64,000 nucleotides of DNA from Eutreptiella sp. 'Long Island Sound 2002' (Eukaryota > Euglenozoa > Euglenophyceae > Eutreptiales > Eutreptiaceae). The translations under genes were made by a program, and so were the position numbers. The stretch lies in the NCBI GenBank assembly GCA_964036045.1, contig OZ038391.1, positions 45,324,711 to 45,388,710 on the forward strand, read 5' to 3'. Under the pieces are notes generated by a model. It was not told the origin of the DNA. It saw nothing but the letters and a program-made list of their open reading frames with translations, and searched no databases. Of the stretch, positions 23,803-38,959 are shown piece after piece; within the stretch, counting starts at the first letter, position 1, and every line of letters begins with the position of its first letter.

Positions 23803-25191
23803 CCCCTCTAACAACTCAGGGGGAGCGCGGGGGCATCCCCTGGCCCCGTTAACAAACTAGAGGGACCGTGCCTGCGGGCATGTACATAGTCTAACCTCTG
23901 ACCATGGCCTAGTGGTTGCAGTGGTGAGTGTCGTGGCGGCTAGCAGGTGGCGTCGGCGTGGCAACGGCGGTACTGCGCGGCGTCGTAGTGAAGAGTATGC
24001 AGTCGCCTCACCACTGTAACGGCTTACCCCTGGGGGGCGCCAGTCCGGTCGGCTAGAGGCGAGGAGGGCAGGGGAGCGGCATGCTGAGTGGTCCGGGGGG
24101 TGACGCGCGGGCCAATGCTATAAGTAGGCTCGCCACGTCGTCGGTGGGGGCCGAACCTGCGGCCTGGCCGCTGCTGTGGCGGAAGAGGCGCAACCACGGA
24201 AGCTGGCCAATCAGTGCAGGTAAGGGTCAAGGGTAGGCGCCAGGGCAATGTATGTGGGCCAGATGAGGTGCACCTGGTAACCACGGCCCGGGGCGAGCCT
24301 CTGGTGGGTACCCCTACAGGGGGTCGAAAACCAAGCTACGGCACCCACCAGCCCGAATCCCAGCCAGCGATATTCACGGGTTGCGCCACTCCCGTCGCAA
24401 AGCGGCCGGCGTCCCCCCCTGTAGACCCTCAAGATATATTATATGTGGGCAACTGAATGCCTCGAAGCAGATTGGGCGCTGGCCCCTGACATGGGATGCC
24501 AGCATGGTATATATCTGTGGTGTGGGGGCAGCACGGGGCCACAGGGACGTGGAGTTGCTAAGGTGTTTCTGTACTATACTAGGGGACTGGTGCGGTGGGA
24601 AGATGGCGTACAATGTGGAGACATGGGGGCGATGAAAGCTGAGGGCCAGGCTAGGCTGGAGCCTCCCAGAAATCCTGGCTATGCACATACGGGCTAGTGC
24701 GTGCTGGCAGAGGGATACGTGGAGTCAGGGGTGGTGGGCAGTTTCGAGGACGCGGACGACAATGGATTACGTGGGGTCATGGGTGTTGGGTGTCTCCACA
24801 GTGGCGGGGCAACGTGAACGATGGAGGGTCAGCTCTCGCTTCGCCGCATGCGTGCTGCTTTGTTCCTTGGTTGCTGCTTTGCGACGGACAGAGGTGCCCT
24901 TGCTTTCTGCTTGTTGCGATGCTGCTGCGCTGCTTTGCCTTGCCCCCTTACCCCCGGCGAACAAACGGGCCAGCGTCCGTCGCCGTTGCTAATGCTAACG
25001 CTTTGCAGTTGCTACTGCCCCCAAAGCCTGGTTGCCCGTTATCCCCGGTCCTCTGGGTCCTCCGTCATGCTGTGGGCCACCTCAGGCAGCCCTGGGACCC
25101 ACGGGATCGAGCGAGGCAGGAACCACCTGTCGGCGCGAGATGCCCGGTAACTCCAGTAGACGGCATGATAAGTGGTTATGACTATGACTAT

Positions 25192-25192
<1 letters not shown>
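23803..25192 (+). other. LINE 3' untranslated region and tail
   Basis: Non-coding, shared almost base for base with the right copy. The last bases before the TA tract are AGTGGT followed by three TATGAC units, identical in both copies, which I take as the element's short repeat tail in place of poly(A). Open frames crossing this region are interrupted or run into the TA tract and look spurious. Confidence 0.7.

Positions 25193-25254
<62 letters not shown>
25193..25254. repeat. (TA)n at the tail-to-tail LINE junction
   Basis: About 55-60 bp of pure TA between the two TATGAC tails, at the exact centre of the inverted repeat. TA repeats are self-complementary, so insertion on either strand is equally possible here. 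It is also likely to extrude a cruciform or cause replication trouble. Confidence 0.95.
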
Positions 25255-25255
<1 letters not shown>

Positions 25256-26644
25256 ATAGTCATAGTCATAACCACTTATCATGCCGTCTACTGGAGTTAC
25301 CGGGCATCTCGCGCCGACAGGTGGTTCCTGCCTCGCTCGATCCCGTGGGTCCCAGGGCTGCCTGAGGTGGCCCACAGCATGACGGAGGACCCAGAGGACC
25401 GGGGATACCGGGCAACCAGGCTTTGGGGGCAGTGGCAACTGCAAAGCGTTAGCATTAGCAACGGCGACGGACGCTGGCCCGTTTGCTCGCCGGGGGTCAG
25501 GGGGCAAGGCAAAGCAGCGCAGCAGCATCGCAACAAGCAGAAAGCAAGGGCACCTCTGTCCGTCGCAAAGCAGCAACCAAGGAACAAAGCAGCACGCATG
25601 CGGCGAAGCGAGAGCTGACCCTCCATCGTTCACGTTGCCCCGCCACTGTGGAGACACCCAACACCCATGACCCCACGTAATCCATTGTCGTCCGCGTCCT
25701 CGAAACTGCCCACCACCCCTGACTCCACGTATCCCTCTGCCAGCACGCACTAGCCTGTATGTGCACAGCCAGGATTTCTGGGAGGCTCCAGCCTAGCCTG
25801 GCCCTCAGCTTTCATCGCCCCCATGTCTCCACATTGTACGCCATCTTCCCACCGCACCAGTCCCCTAGTATAGTACAGAAACACGTTACCAACTCCACGT
25901 CCCCGTGGCCCCGTGCTGCCCCCACACCCCAGATATATACCATGCTGGCATCCCATGTCAGGGGCCAGCGCCCCGTCTGCATCGAGGCATTCACTTGCCC
26001 ACATATAATATATCTTGAGGGTCTACAGGGGGGGACGCCGGCCGCTTTGCGACGGGAGTGGCGCAACCCGTGAATATCGCTGGCTGGGATTCGGGCTGGT
26101 GGGTGCCGTAGCTTGGTTATCGACCCCCTGTAGGGGTACCCACCAGAGGCTCGCCCCGGGCCGTGGTTACCAGGTGCACCTCATCTGGCCCACATACAAT
26201 GCCCTGGCGCCTACCCTTGACCCTTACCTGCACTGATTGGCCAGCTTCCGTGGTTGCGCCTCTTCCGCCACAGCAGCGGCCAGGCCGCAGGTTCGGCCCC
26301 CACCGACGACGTGGCGAGCCTACTTATAGCATTGGCCCGCGCGTCACCCCCCGGACCACTCAGCATGCCGCTCCCCTGCCCTCCTCGCCTCTAGCCGACC
26401 GGACTGGCGCCCCCCAGGGGTAAGCTGTTACAGTGGTGAGGCGACTGCATACTCTTCACTACGACGCCGCGCAGTACCGCTGTTGCCACGCCGACGCCAC
26501 CTGCTAGCCGCCACGACACTCACCACTGCAACCACAAGGCCATGGTCAGAGGTTAGACTATGTACATGCCCGCAGGCACGGTCCCTCTAGTTTGTTAACG
26601 GGGCCAGGGGATGCCCCCGCGCTCCCCCTGAGTTGTTAGAGGGG

Positions 26645-27268
26645 TCAGGGGGACACCCCAGTACCGCCATGCATCCCCGTGCTCCCCCACTGTACGGTTC
26701 CCCAGTACCGCCGCGTTCCCCCACCGTACGGACTCCAGTACCGCTGCATACCCCCACCATACGGTCCCCTGTACCGCCGCGTACACCCCCACGATGTCAG
26801 TACACCGTCATCTGGAACTTCCCCGCTGCTCCCCCACTGTACGGCTCCCCAGTACCGCCGCGTACCCCCGCCGTACGGATCCCAGTACCGCCGCGTTGAC
26901 CCCCAAGACTCCAGTACTCCGCCACCTGGAACTCCACGTGCCCCCTGTGAGCGCTCCCTCCAGGCTGCCATGCCGTCTCCACGACGCCCGCCATACTGTC
27001 CCCCTGATGACCCCACCGTCATAACCTTCCACGCACACATCTTCGCCCCGTCGCCGCTCCTGGGGCCTGCAGGCTGACCCCGCAACCCCGTGTAACACTC
27101 CCAGGGGGCGCCGCAGCGCTGTAACCCCCAAACAACTCCGTGCACCCCCGGTGTATCCCGAGCAACCACTCCCAAGACTGCCATAGCCGGGCCGCCAGTA
27201 GAGACCCCGGTGCCATGGGAATACCCTACAGGGGTTTGGGCCTTAGTACCCTGGTCGGGACGACCCAT
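26645..27268 (-). CDS. Possible small ORF3, right copy
   Basis: The counterpart of 23,179-23,802, also 207 codons with a few substitutions and no indel. Its being open in both copies is weak evidence only, because the copies are young. It includes the same RRYWGPYGGG-type repeats. Confidence 0.2.
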   Translation of the reverse strand: MGRPDQGTKAQTPVGYSHGTGVSTGGPAMAVLGVVARDTPGVHGVVWGLQRCGAPWECYTGLRGQPAGPRSGDGAKMCAWKVMTVGSSGGQYGGRRGDGMAAWRERSQGARGVPGGGVLESWGSTRRYWDPYGGGTRRYWGAVQWGSSGEVPDDGVLTSWGCTRRYRGPYGGGMQRYWSPYGGGTRRYWGTVQWGSTGMHGGTGVSP

Positions 27269-27274
27269 GACACC

Positions 27275-27551
27275 TCACTGTTGTATGCGGCGACCCGGGG
27301 CAGGCGGGTGAAGCATCCCTGTCCGACCCTCATGCACGGGGGCAGTACGGCTCACCATCAGGCCGGCACGACCTGTCACATCGCGTTGGCCGTCATACGC
27401 CGCCTGCCAGTACCGCACAATCAGGCCGCGTAGGCACTGCTTCTCAGGCGCCACGCCCTCCGCTGCGTCCAGCGTAGGGATGGTAGCTGGTGCACCCACA
27501 ATTCCCATCCCCATCAACCTGCACCCCCGGCACCCACCACTCCGTCACCAT
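27275..27551 (-). pseudogene. OTU-like fragment, right copy
   Basis: Mirror of 22,896-23,172: VDGDGNCGCTS in the frame +1 to ORF2, then the EKQCLRGLIVRYWQAAYDG stretch in a third frame. The break lies at the same place as in the left copy. Confidence 0.45.
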
Positions 27552-30500
27552 TTCCTCCGTGATGCCACAACCAGAGTATCCGTGAGTCGCCCTCCAGAGC
27601 CGCCCACCACAGCATCAGGGGCAGGGCCGCAGACGGCGCTCCAGGGCACCGTACCCCTTCCACTCGGACGCTCTTCAGGCCACCCTGGATAGTCGTCCAG
27701 GCACTTGAGGACATCCGTCCAGAGTGCCGCAGTGCCCACCTCGCCTTAGGCCACCCCCTGTCGGCATGCTCCTGACATGTCCCGCACAGCGGGGCGGAGG
27801 CACACTGATGAACCCAAACGGACACCGTCTCCCCGCACCCGTGGCATCGCTGCGGAAGCACAGACCGCGATGGAACGCAGCTACCATCACAGCACTGCGA
27901 CCACAGGTCCTGCCATACATCGCAGCACGCGTTCTGGAGCCCGAGCAAAGCCCCTGTCAGCGTGCGTGCTGTGGCACTACCGAGGAGGCTGCGCCTCGCC
28001 TCCTCCCACGTGGACACCGGGCGGAGTATCGGTCGTCCGTCGGGCATCTCCGGCAGGCTCTCAAGCAGCCGGGGCCACCGCGCCACCTTGGGGCCGCGCG
28101 TGCCATGCGCCAGGAGCTCCCAACCGTAGTCCCGCAAGACCTCCCCGATGACAACAACCCCGTCCTGCTCCGGGCCCCTGGCGGAAGCCAGAACCAAGCG
28201 TTGCCCTCCCGCCCGAGCCTCAATGACCGCCCTGAGACCCAGGGTGTCAAGGGTGTGACCGGCATCGGCAGCCACGTGGTCGTCCCCCTCTGGCAGAGAG
28301 AACATGGCCTCCGTGACTTGGCCTTGCGCGTCGTCGCCCTGTACCCGCGCCAGCTGCTCGGAGCCCACTAACACTGCCATGGACCGCTGCTCCGTGACCG
28401 CCGGTACGGCTCGTCGGGGCTGCCGGTCACATAGCCACAACGTACCCACGTCAAGTATGACAGCCACCGCCAGGACTGGGAGACCGCACAGAGGTTGCTG
28501 AAGGACTGGCAGCACCTCGCGAGGCCAGCCCATGACGTTCCCCACAGCTGGATGGTTGGCGTACACCTGGAGCCAGGGATCACTCTGGCCGTCAGGGTTT
28601 CTCACCTTGGTACCCCGCACCTGGACCCAGGACTGCGCCGACACCACGCGGGACCACTCCCTGAATGCCGTGATGTCCCGCGCCACCCAGGAACCGATCC
28701 ACCGGTCGAAGGCCTGCGCCACCGCCGCCATCCAGTGAGGGAACAAGGACAGGGCCTCCTCACGCTCGATGCACGACCGCGACACCAGTAGTGCGTGCAG
28801 CGGTGCCCTCAGAAAGGTTGCCCGCAGGTCGCCGGGGAGGCCGGCAAACGGGTTCCACGGCGGACGCTGCAGGATCCTCCCTGCCGGCGGGCAGAAGGGT
28901 GTGTCACCGCGCAGGAACGCGTATACCGCCCTCCTTCGATCTTGCATCGGCAGCTGCATGATCTGGGTGAGCCGGTGGTTCCTGCGGGCATACACATCTT
29001 CCCCAATCTGGACCATGTCCTCCACAAAGAGTCTGGCCTTGGCAGGGCCCCGGGACGACGCCGCTCGCACCGCAGCGAACAGCCGCTTCAGGTCCCCGGG
29101 CACGACACCTGCCATCAGGGATTCTGCCCACCTGCAGCCGTGCTCCCTCCACGCCACGAACTCCACCGCCCTGTCCGTTAGGGGTAGCTCCGCCGTGAAC
29201 TCCTCCACACGCCTGCACAGGAGCCCAGCCACCTCCTCGTCCCGCGCACACAGTAGGCGCATGTGGCCGATGTCCTCCTCCGGCCCCCCACAGAAGATAC
29301 AGGGGTGGGCTGGTATTGCCACACGCGTGAGCTTCTGTCTCCACCGTCGCATGACCTGCATGGTGGACAAGCGACCGTCACGTGCCCGCAGCATATTCCT
29401 GTGCGTTGGGCCGTGGTGCACAGTTCCCAGGGACATCGCCTCGCAGGCGCCAGCTAGTGGCGTGTGCGCCCTGGTGCGTGCCGCTAGCGAACGCCACTCT
29501 ATCTCCCGGACCTGCTGAAGGGCTTGCATGGATGGTACACGCGGCTCGAGCTCACCATTATCCCCCGGTACCAAGAGGATGGCGTGCTCCTTCGGCAGGA
29601 CAAGATGGACTGGCGGGGCCATCGCACGGGCCGCGGCAGAGTCCGGTGCCTCAAGCGGGACCGCCGCTAAGTGCGAGCTCTGCCTCACCACCCAGTGGTG
29701 CGGCCCCCCAACTCGGCGCGGCAGCCGCCGCAGCCCCTCCACAATCCAGCTCAGTGCATGTTGATTGACCAGATGCGACGTCGGCCCCTTGATGCCACGG
29801 TACAGGGCCTCCTGCGCCCTGCGGAGATGCGCTCCCATGACGGATGCATCCACCACGTGTACCGTGCACGCTGACGGGGGCGTGTGCAACAAGTACGCCG
29901 CCGCGCCAATGATCTCTGCCTCCGGGACCGTGCCGTAGATGGCACCCGTCCACGTGCGGATTCCGTGGCTGGCCACCGCCACATTTGTGGCGTCGTCTCC
30001 CTGGGGCGACGCGTCAGACGATGTGACTTTAGTCGCCACCGGCACCCAGCAGTACCGGTGGGGCTCTAGCCACGCCACGTCGGAGTGGGGGCTCTGCACC
30101 ACCTTTCCCAGAGACGCCGCGCTGGAGGCCGTGAGCTCCAGGGACAGGACCACCCTCGGTCGATACACCGCATGTGGTCTCCAGGCCAGGTCACATCCGC
30201 AGACTGATTTGATGGCGTCCAGGGCGGTGGTGTATTCCGCCCCCCAAACCGTTGCGGAGCAGGAAGGCTGGTATACCACGACAGACCCCTGCTCCACTGC
30301 GCCACCACCACGCAACGACGTGACGGCGACATGCGGATCATGCGGCACGTTGGACATTCGGACCACTTCCGGGACCGAGTGCTCATCCGGATCCGGGATT
30401 GGGCCTGCCGGTAGCAGAAGAACAATTGCCCATTCGCTGCACTTGTGCACCGCCGCGCACGCCCTGGAAAACGCTGGCTGTCCGTGCACAACCCACAGTG

Positions 30501-33500
30501 GTGGCGGGCTTATGCCGCCCCCGGCGTGAGGAGTGAGTAGGGGGACGGACGCCGGATCGTCTTGCTGCTGGTAGCCCTCAAAGACGTCCCCCAGCAGAAA
30601 CAGGAGGGCGGCCAGCGGGAGGAACGGCATGGACAGCCCCGGGTTGGCCGGGTCCCATCCTTCCTCCCTGTATCCGCCCACCACATACACGTCCCCCGCA
30701 GCGGACTGTCTATTGCGTTTGCTGGCCTTCTTTCGGCGCACTGGGTGAATGAGCCGGTGAGTCAACGGACCGGGCAGCTGCGGCCGGAAGACGTCGCGAA
30801 GCCCCGTGAGCCACACGTGGTCCAGCTGGTGGGGTCGTACTCCCGCGTGCGGAAGGTGCAGGTGGTCCTCGTGGCACTCCTGTAGCTGGACCGCCCAGTG
30901 CCCAGGCGCAGGGCAGGGGAGCCGCGCATGCAGGAGGTCATTTGCGGGATCAGTCAGGGACTGCACTGCCGCATCTGTGCGGGGCCCCGAGAGAATGCAG
31001 ATGTCCCTACCCTTGAAGGCGTAGGATTGGGACACCCACTTCCGCCCCGCCCACTGCACTTGCGGCAGATGGGCGTGTACACACGAGTACACCGACGATG
31101 GCATGAGAAGCCCCACGCGCAACGTCCCCATCGCCCTGAGCACCCTGTCCACCCACGTATTGCCAGCGTGTGTGGCGAATGACGCAGAGGGCACCATGAA
31201 CTGCCCGCACACTCCGTACTGCACGTGCATGTCTCGGAGCATGGCCCGCAGCTCATCACGGACCGTCATCGACCTGTGGTGGGTGAGCTGAGCCACGGTC
31301 GCCACGACGGAGTCGCGGCATATAACCTGGACATCTGCCAACCGTAGCCCATGACCTGACCGCACCGCCACGTTGGACAGGTCCTTGGGCAGCTTCTCGA
31401 ACTGCAGGGCCGCAGCCTTGATGGCAGTATTCAGCTTGACCACCGCCTCCGCCGTGTCGGACAGGTAGGGCGCCGCGTACCGCACGATGCCACCAACCAC
31501 GGCCGCCATCACCTCATGAGGCACCGACGCCGGCCCCAGCGTGTTCTTGCACCAGCCCAGCAGGGCTTCACACCGGAGTACATGTTTCTCCTTCATGGTC
31601 GCCATCCCCCTGGGATCGAGGCGCAGGCCCAAGTATGGTACCGTGCCCTTGGCACGTAAGCATACCCATGGGGCCACCGTGTCCCCCGGGTTCAGGTATA
31701 CCATAATCGAGTGGATGCGAGCAGTACTGGCATAGGCGCATTTGCTCACGTTGAGGGACATGCCCATGTCCGTGAGATACCGCGCTATCATCGCCGCATA
31801 CTCCAGGAATTGCGGCAGGGAGTGCGCTATCAGCAGGAGGTCATCACAGTACGCCTGTACCAGGGGTGGCACCGCGTGGCGAGCATCTCCCCGCGCCTTA
31901 CAGGCAAGGCTCCGCAGGAGAGGCTCCAATAGGAGGAGGTAGAGCACAGCGCTCTCCGCACTGCCCTGCCGCAGGCCCCTGTGGAGCCGTATGCTCGGCG
32001 TCGGGCCATGCGCAGTGACGATGCGCACCAGGGACCCGCAGCTGAGGGTGTGGAAGAGCCTGATGAGCTCCTCCGGGACACCCATGTGGCGCAGGAGGAG
32101 CGCCAGTGCTCCGTGCGGCGCTGTGTCAAAAGCTTTCGACACATCGAAGGCCAGGACGTGGTTTTCCTCCATCCCACGCTGCAGCCTGCGCTGGGCCAGG
32201 AACACCGGGGCAGCCGCCGTGGAGCCCGGCATGGCTCCGAACTGCCAGTCCGCGGGCAGTCCCTTGCGTGCCAGAACAGCTGTGAACCTCCGCATGAGGG
32301 GGGTCATGAGCATTCGCATGTCTTGCTGCCCCAGCGCTATCGGCCTGTACTCGTCCAGGTTGCCCGTGGCTGTGCCCTTGGGCATCAGCCAGATAATGGC
32401 CTCGTGCCAGGACTCCGGGACATCCGCACCCCGCAGGATTGCCCTGTACGCATGCACCAGGAGCCCCTGCACCGGTTCAGGCAGCTCTGCTATGAGGGCT
32501 GCCGTGACCCGGTTGGACCCCGGAGCTTTGTCGTCCGCCACGGCCTGCCTCACGGCGTCTTTAAGGTCCTGCATGGTGTAGTCCTGTACCGACCTCCACT
32601 CCTCCGGCACCCCTTTGGGAATGTGGGCCCGGACCAGCCGCTCGAAGGCCGGCAGGTTCACTGGCCGCTTGGCGTACAGCGCCTCCCAATACCTCTGGAC
32701 CTCGCCAATGACGTCCGAGGCCTCCAAGAGCACCTTCTCCGACTCGCGGACGCGTACGGACCATAGGCCTGACGGGGCATAGTTCACCACGTTGATGGCC
32801 CCCCGTATCGCCGTCCATCGGAGCTGCAGGTCCGGTACCCTGCCCCGCCAGTAGTCCTTGATGGACCGGCGCCTGTTGCTCCTGAGGACATCCCGCAGCT
32901 CCTCCACGCGTGTCTCCAGCTGGCGGAGCTGTTGGTCCAATGCGGCACGCAGGTCCTCAACCGAGGCGGGGGACAGGTCGGGGTCCACTCGCCGGAGGTG
33001 CTGTAGCAGGGCAGTCGCTTCCTGGGACTGGAGTCCGGCCGCCGCCACGTCCCGTTGCCACAGCTGATGGGCACGCCAGGCCAGGGCCTGCTGATCCGAG
33101 AGGACCTGGTCCAGCGACGCCTCCGTTTCCGCCTGCCCGTGTGGGTACTGCGGGTCCACGCCGGAAGGCATGCGCACTCCCGTGACCCTGGACACGTCAT
33201 CACGGAAGGCGTAGAGCAGGTCAAAGACCGCTTGCACCTCCGACGTGCCCATGGTGGCAGTGTCCTGGTCCGATGAGGGCCACGCCTGTAGCCGCTGATC
33301 CCCGCAGGCCTTCCGCAGTACTGCCGCCACCGCCTCACGAACCCCCGGGGAGTCCGGGCGTATGGCGTGCAGCCTGCCCTGGGCGTGCGAGTAGGCCATC
33401 CTGGTGACCCTCTCTTTGCCGGCCACCGCTAGCGGGATGTCCAGGACCACAGGGCCATGATCCGACCCCAGCGACGCTGGAGACCGCCCCGGCGCCAAGT

Positions 33501-34218
33501 GAGGGCGCTCACGCGCCGCCCACGGGACCAGAGGCGAGTTCAGAAGGAAGGAGTCCAGTCGGTGCCCCGCCCTCGTGGGCCTCCTGTCCTCCTCCCGTTC
33601 CGGGCCTGCCCTGCGGAAGCCACACTGTTCCCACAGGGCTTGGAACCTCCTCGTGGTAGGGTGCCACGGGGACTCCAGCCACACGTTGAAGTCCCCTCCG
33701 AGGAGCACGGCCCTGGTGCCACCCGCGCTCTTGGCCGCCGCGTACATGGCCACGTCAGCCCAGAAGGACGCCTTAGACGCCCAGGAGTCGCCGCCGCTAC
33801 CCGGGCCGTGGACGTTGATGACCGTGAGGGTGCCACCTGCGGTCACCACATCCAGGGCCATGGCCTTGCCCGGCACGATGTCCACGATGTCTCGAACCTC
33901 CTCCGCGGCGAACACGTCCGCCCGAAGGGCAATCAAGAGCCCGCCGCGCACCGCCGCCGCCGACGCCGCCTGGGCATCCACCCCTGGGTATGTATGATAC
34001 CCATGGTGACGCCACTGGTTCTCGGAGTGCACCACACCTTGAGGGTCCTGCAGGCTAGTCTCCTGGAATAGGCCCAGGATGGCACCCTCGGCCTTCATGA
34101 TACCCGCCGCCACCGCTTCACCGTCGAGCATACCTGGGGTCACTGGTACACCGTCCCCCCGCAGCGAGCCCTGGACGTTCCAGGACACCGCCGCTCTGGT
34201 GTCGGAGGCGGGGCCCCT
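27514..34218 (-). CDS. LINE ORF2: APE endonuclease-RT-RNase H-like, intact
   Basis: Open without interruption from the codon after the ORF1 stop to TGA at 27,514, that is 2,224 residues from the GTG at 34,188. Domain order and residue numbers are as in the left copy: APE with WNVQG, FQET, GGDFN, SDH; RT with FDVSKAFD and YCDD; an RNase H-like D-E-D-D set; CCHC finger CIFCGGPEEDIGHMRLLC; and a Cys/His cluster CHGCGE...CGTC near 2,115-2,140. The protein would nick target DNA and copy the RNA from the 3' end. No in-frame ATG precedes N4, and the first one (MLDGE, about 20 codons in) would lose it, so expression probably depends on readthrough from ORF1. ORF1 itself is truncated here. Confidence 0.85.
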   Translation of the reverse strand, partial: RGPASDTRAAVSWNVQGSLRGDGVPVTPGMLDGEAVAAGIMKAEGAILGLFQETSLQDPQGVVHSENQWRHHGYHTYPGVDAQAASAAAVRGGLLIALRADVFAAEEVRDIVDIVPGKAMALDVVTAGGTLTVINVHGPGSGGDSWASKASFWADVAMYAAAKSAGGTRAVLLGGDFNVWLESPWHPTTRRFQALWEQCGFRRAGPEREEDRRPTRAGHRLDSFLLNSPLVPWAARERPHLAPGRSPASLGSDHGPVVLDIPLAVAGKERVTRMAYSHAQGRLHAIRPDSPGVREAVAAVLRKACGDQRLQAWPSSDQDTATMGTSEVQAVFDLLYAFRDDVSRVTGVRMPSGVDPQYPHGQAETEASLDQVLSDQQALAWRAHQLWQRDVAAAGLQSQEATALLQHLRRVDPDLSPASVEDLRAALDQQLRQLETRVEELRDVLRSNRRRSIKDYWRGRVPDLQLRWTAIRGAINVVNYAPSGLWSVRVRESEKVLLEASDVIGEVQRYWEALYAKRPVNLPAFERLVRAHIPKGVPEEWRSVQDYTMQDLKDAVRQAVADDKAPGSNRVTAALIAELPEPVQGLLVHAYRAILRGADVPESWHEAIIWLMPKGTATGNLDEYRPIALGQQDMRMLMTPLMRRFTAVLARKGLPADWQFGAMPGSTAAAPVFLAQRRLQRGMEENHVLAFDVSKAFDTAPHGALALLLRHMGVPEELIRLFHTLSCGSLVRIVTAHGPTPSIRLHRGLRQGSAESAVLYLLLLEPLLRSLACKARGDARHAVPPLVQAYCDDLLLIAHSLPQFLEYAAMIARYLTDMGMSLNVSKCAYASTARIHSIMVYLNPGDTVAPWVCLRAKGTVPYLGLRLDPRGMATMKEKHVLRCEALLGWCKNTLGPASVPHEVMAAVVGGIVRYAAPYLSDTAEAVVKLNTAIKAAALQFEKLPKDLSNVAVRSGHGLRLADVQVICRDSVVATVAQLTHHRSMTVRDELRAMLRDMHVQYGVCGQFMVPSASFATHAGNTWVDRVLRAMGTLRVGLLMPSSVYSCVHAHLPQVQWAGRKWVSQSYAFKGRDICILSGPRTDAAVQSLTDPANDLLHARLPCPAPGHWAVQLQECHEDHLHLPHAGVRPHQLDHVWLTGLRDVFRPQLPGPLTHRLIHPVRRKKASKRNRQSAAGDVYVVGGYREEGWDPANPGLSMPFLPLAALLFLLGDVFEGYQQQDDPASVPLLTPHAGGGISPPPLWVVHGQPAFSRACAAVHKCSEWAIVLLLPAGPIPDPDEHSVPEVVRMSNVPHDPHVAVTSLRGGGAVEQGSVVVYQPSCSATVWGAEYTTALDAIKSVCGCDLAWRPHAVYRPRVVLSLELTASSAASLGKVVQSPHSDVAWLEPHRYCWVPVATKVTSSDASPQGDDATNVAVASHGIRTWTGAIYGTVPEAEIIGAAAYLLHTPPSACTVHVVDASVMGAHLRRAQEALYRGIKGPTSHLVNQHALSWIVEGLRRLPRRVGGPHHWVVRQSSHLAAVPLEAPDSAAARAMAPPVHLVLPKEHAILLVPGDNGELEPRVPSMQALQQVREIEWRSLAARTRAHTPLAGACEAMSLGTVHHGPTHRNMLRARDGRLSTMQVMRRWRQKLTRVAIPAHPCIFCGGPEEDIGHMRLLCARDEEVAGLLCRRVEEFTAELPLTDRAVEFVAWREHGCRWAESLMAGVVPGDLKRLFAAVRAASSRGPAKARLFVEDMVQIGEDVYARRNHRLTQIMQLPMQDRRRAVYAFLRGDTPFCPPAGRILQRPPWNPFAGLPGDLRATFLRAPLHALLVSRSCIEREEALSLFPHWMAAVAQAFDRWIGSWVARDITAFREWSRVVSAQSWVQVRGTKVRNPDGQSDPWLQVYANHPAVGNVMGWPREVLPVLQQPLCGLPVLAVAVILDVGTLWLCDRQPRRAVPAVTEQRSMAVLVGSEQLARVQGDDAQGQVTEAMFSLPEGDDHVAADAGHTLDTLGLRAVIEARAGGQRLVLASARGPEQDGVVVIGEVLRDYGWELLAHGTRGPKVARWPRLLESLPEMPDGRPILRPVSTWEEARRSLLGSATARTLTGALLGLQNACCDVWQDLWSQCCDGSCVPSRSVLPQRCHGCGETVSVWVHQCASAPLCGTCQEHADRGWPKARWALRHSGRMSSSAWTTIQGGLKSVRVEGVRCPGAPSAALPLMLWWAALEGDSRILWLWHHGGNGDGVVGAGGAG

Positions 34219-34221
<3 letters not shown>
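34184..34221 (-). other. Candidate readthrough site, right copy
   Basis: CCA TGA AGG GGC CCC with the same downstream GACACC/GGTGTC stem as in the left copy. The codon before the stop differs (CCA against CTA), while the stop and everything after it are unchanged. Confidence 0.5.
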
Positions 34222-38946
<4,725 letters not shown>

Positions 38947-38959
38947 GGATATATATTGC

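Noticed and set aside
25193-25254. Single palindromic duplication of the whole arm
   Set aside because: The arms differ by about 1 percent and by indels, and the right arm ends exactly at a third TA tract, which two insertions explain better. Not formally excluded.
24697-25750. Pair of mirrored 222-codon frames crossing the centre of the inverted repeat
   Set aside because: Both run through the TA tract and read the same 3' non-coding sequence on opposite strands; no domain.
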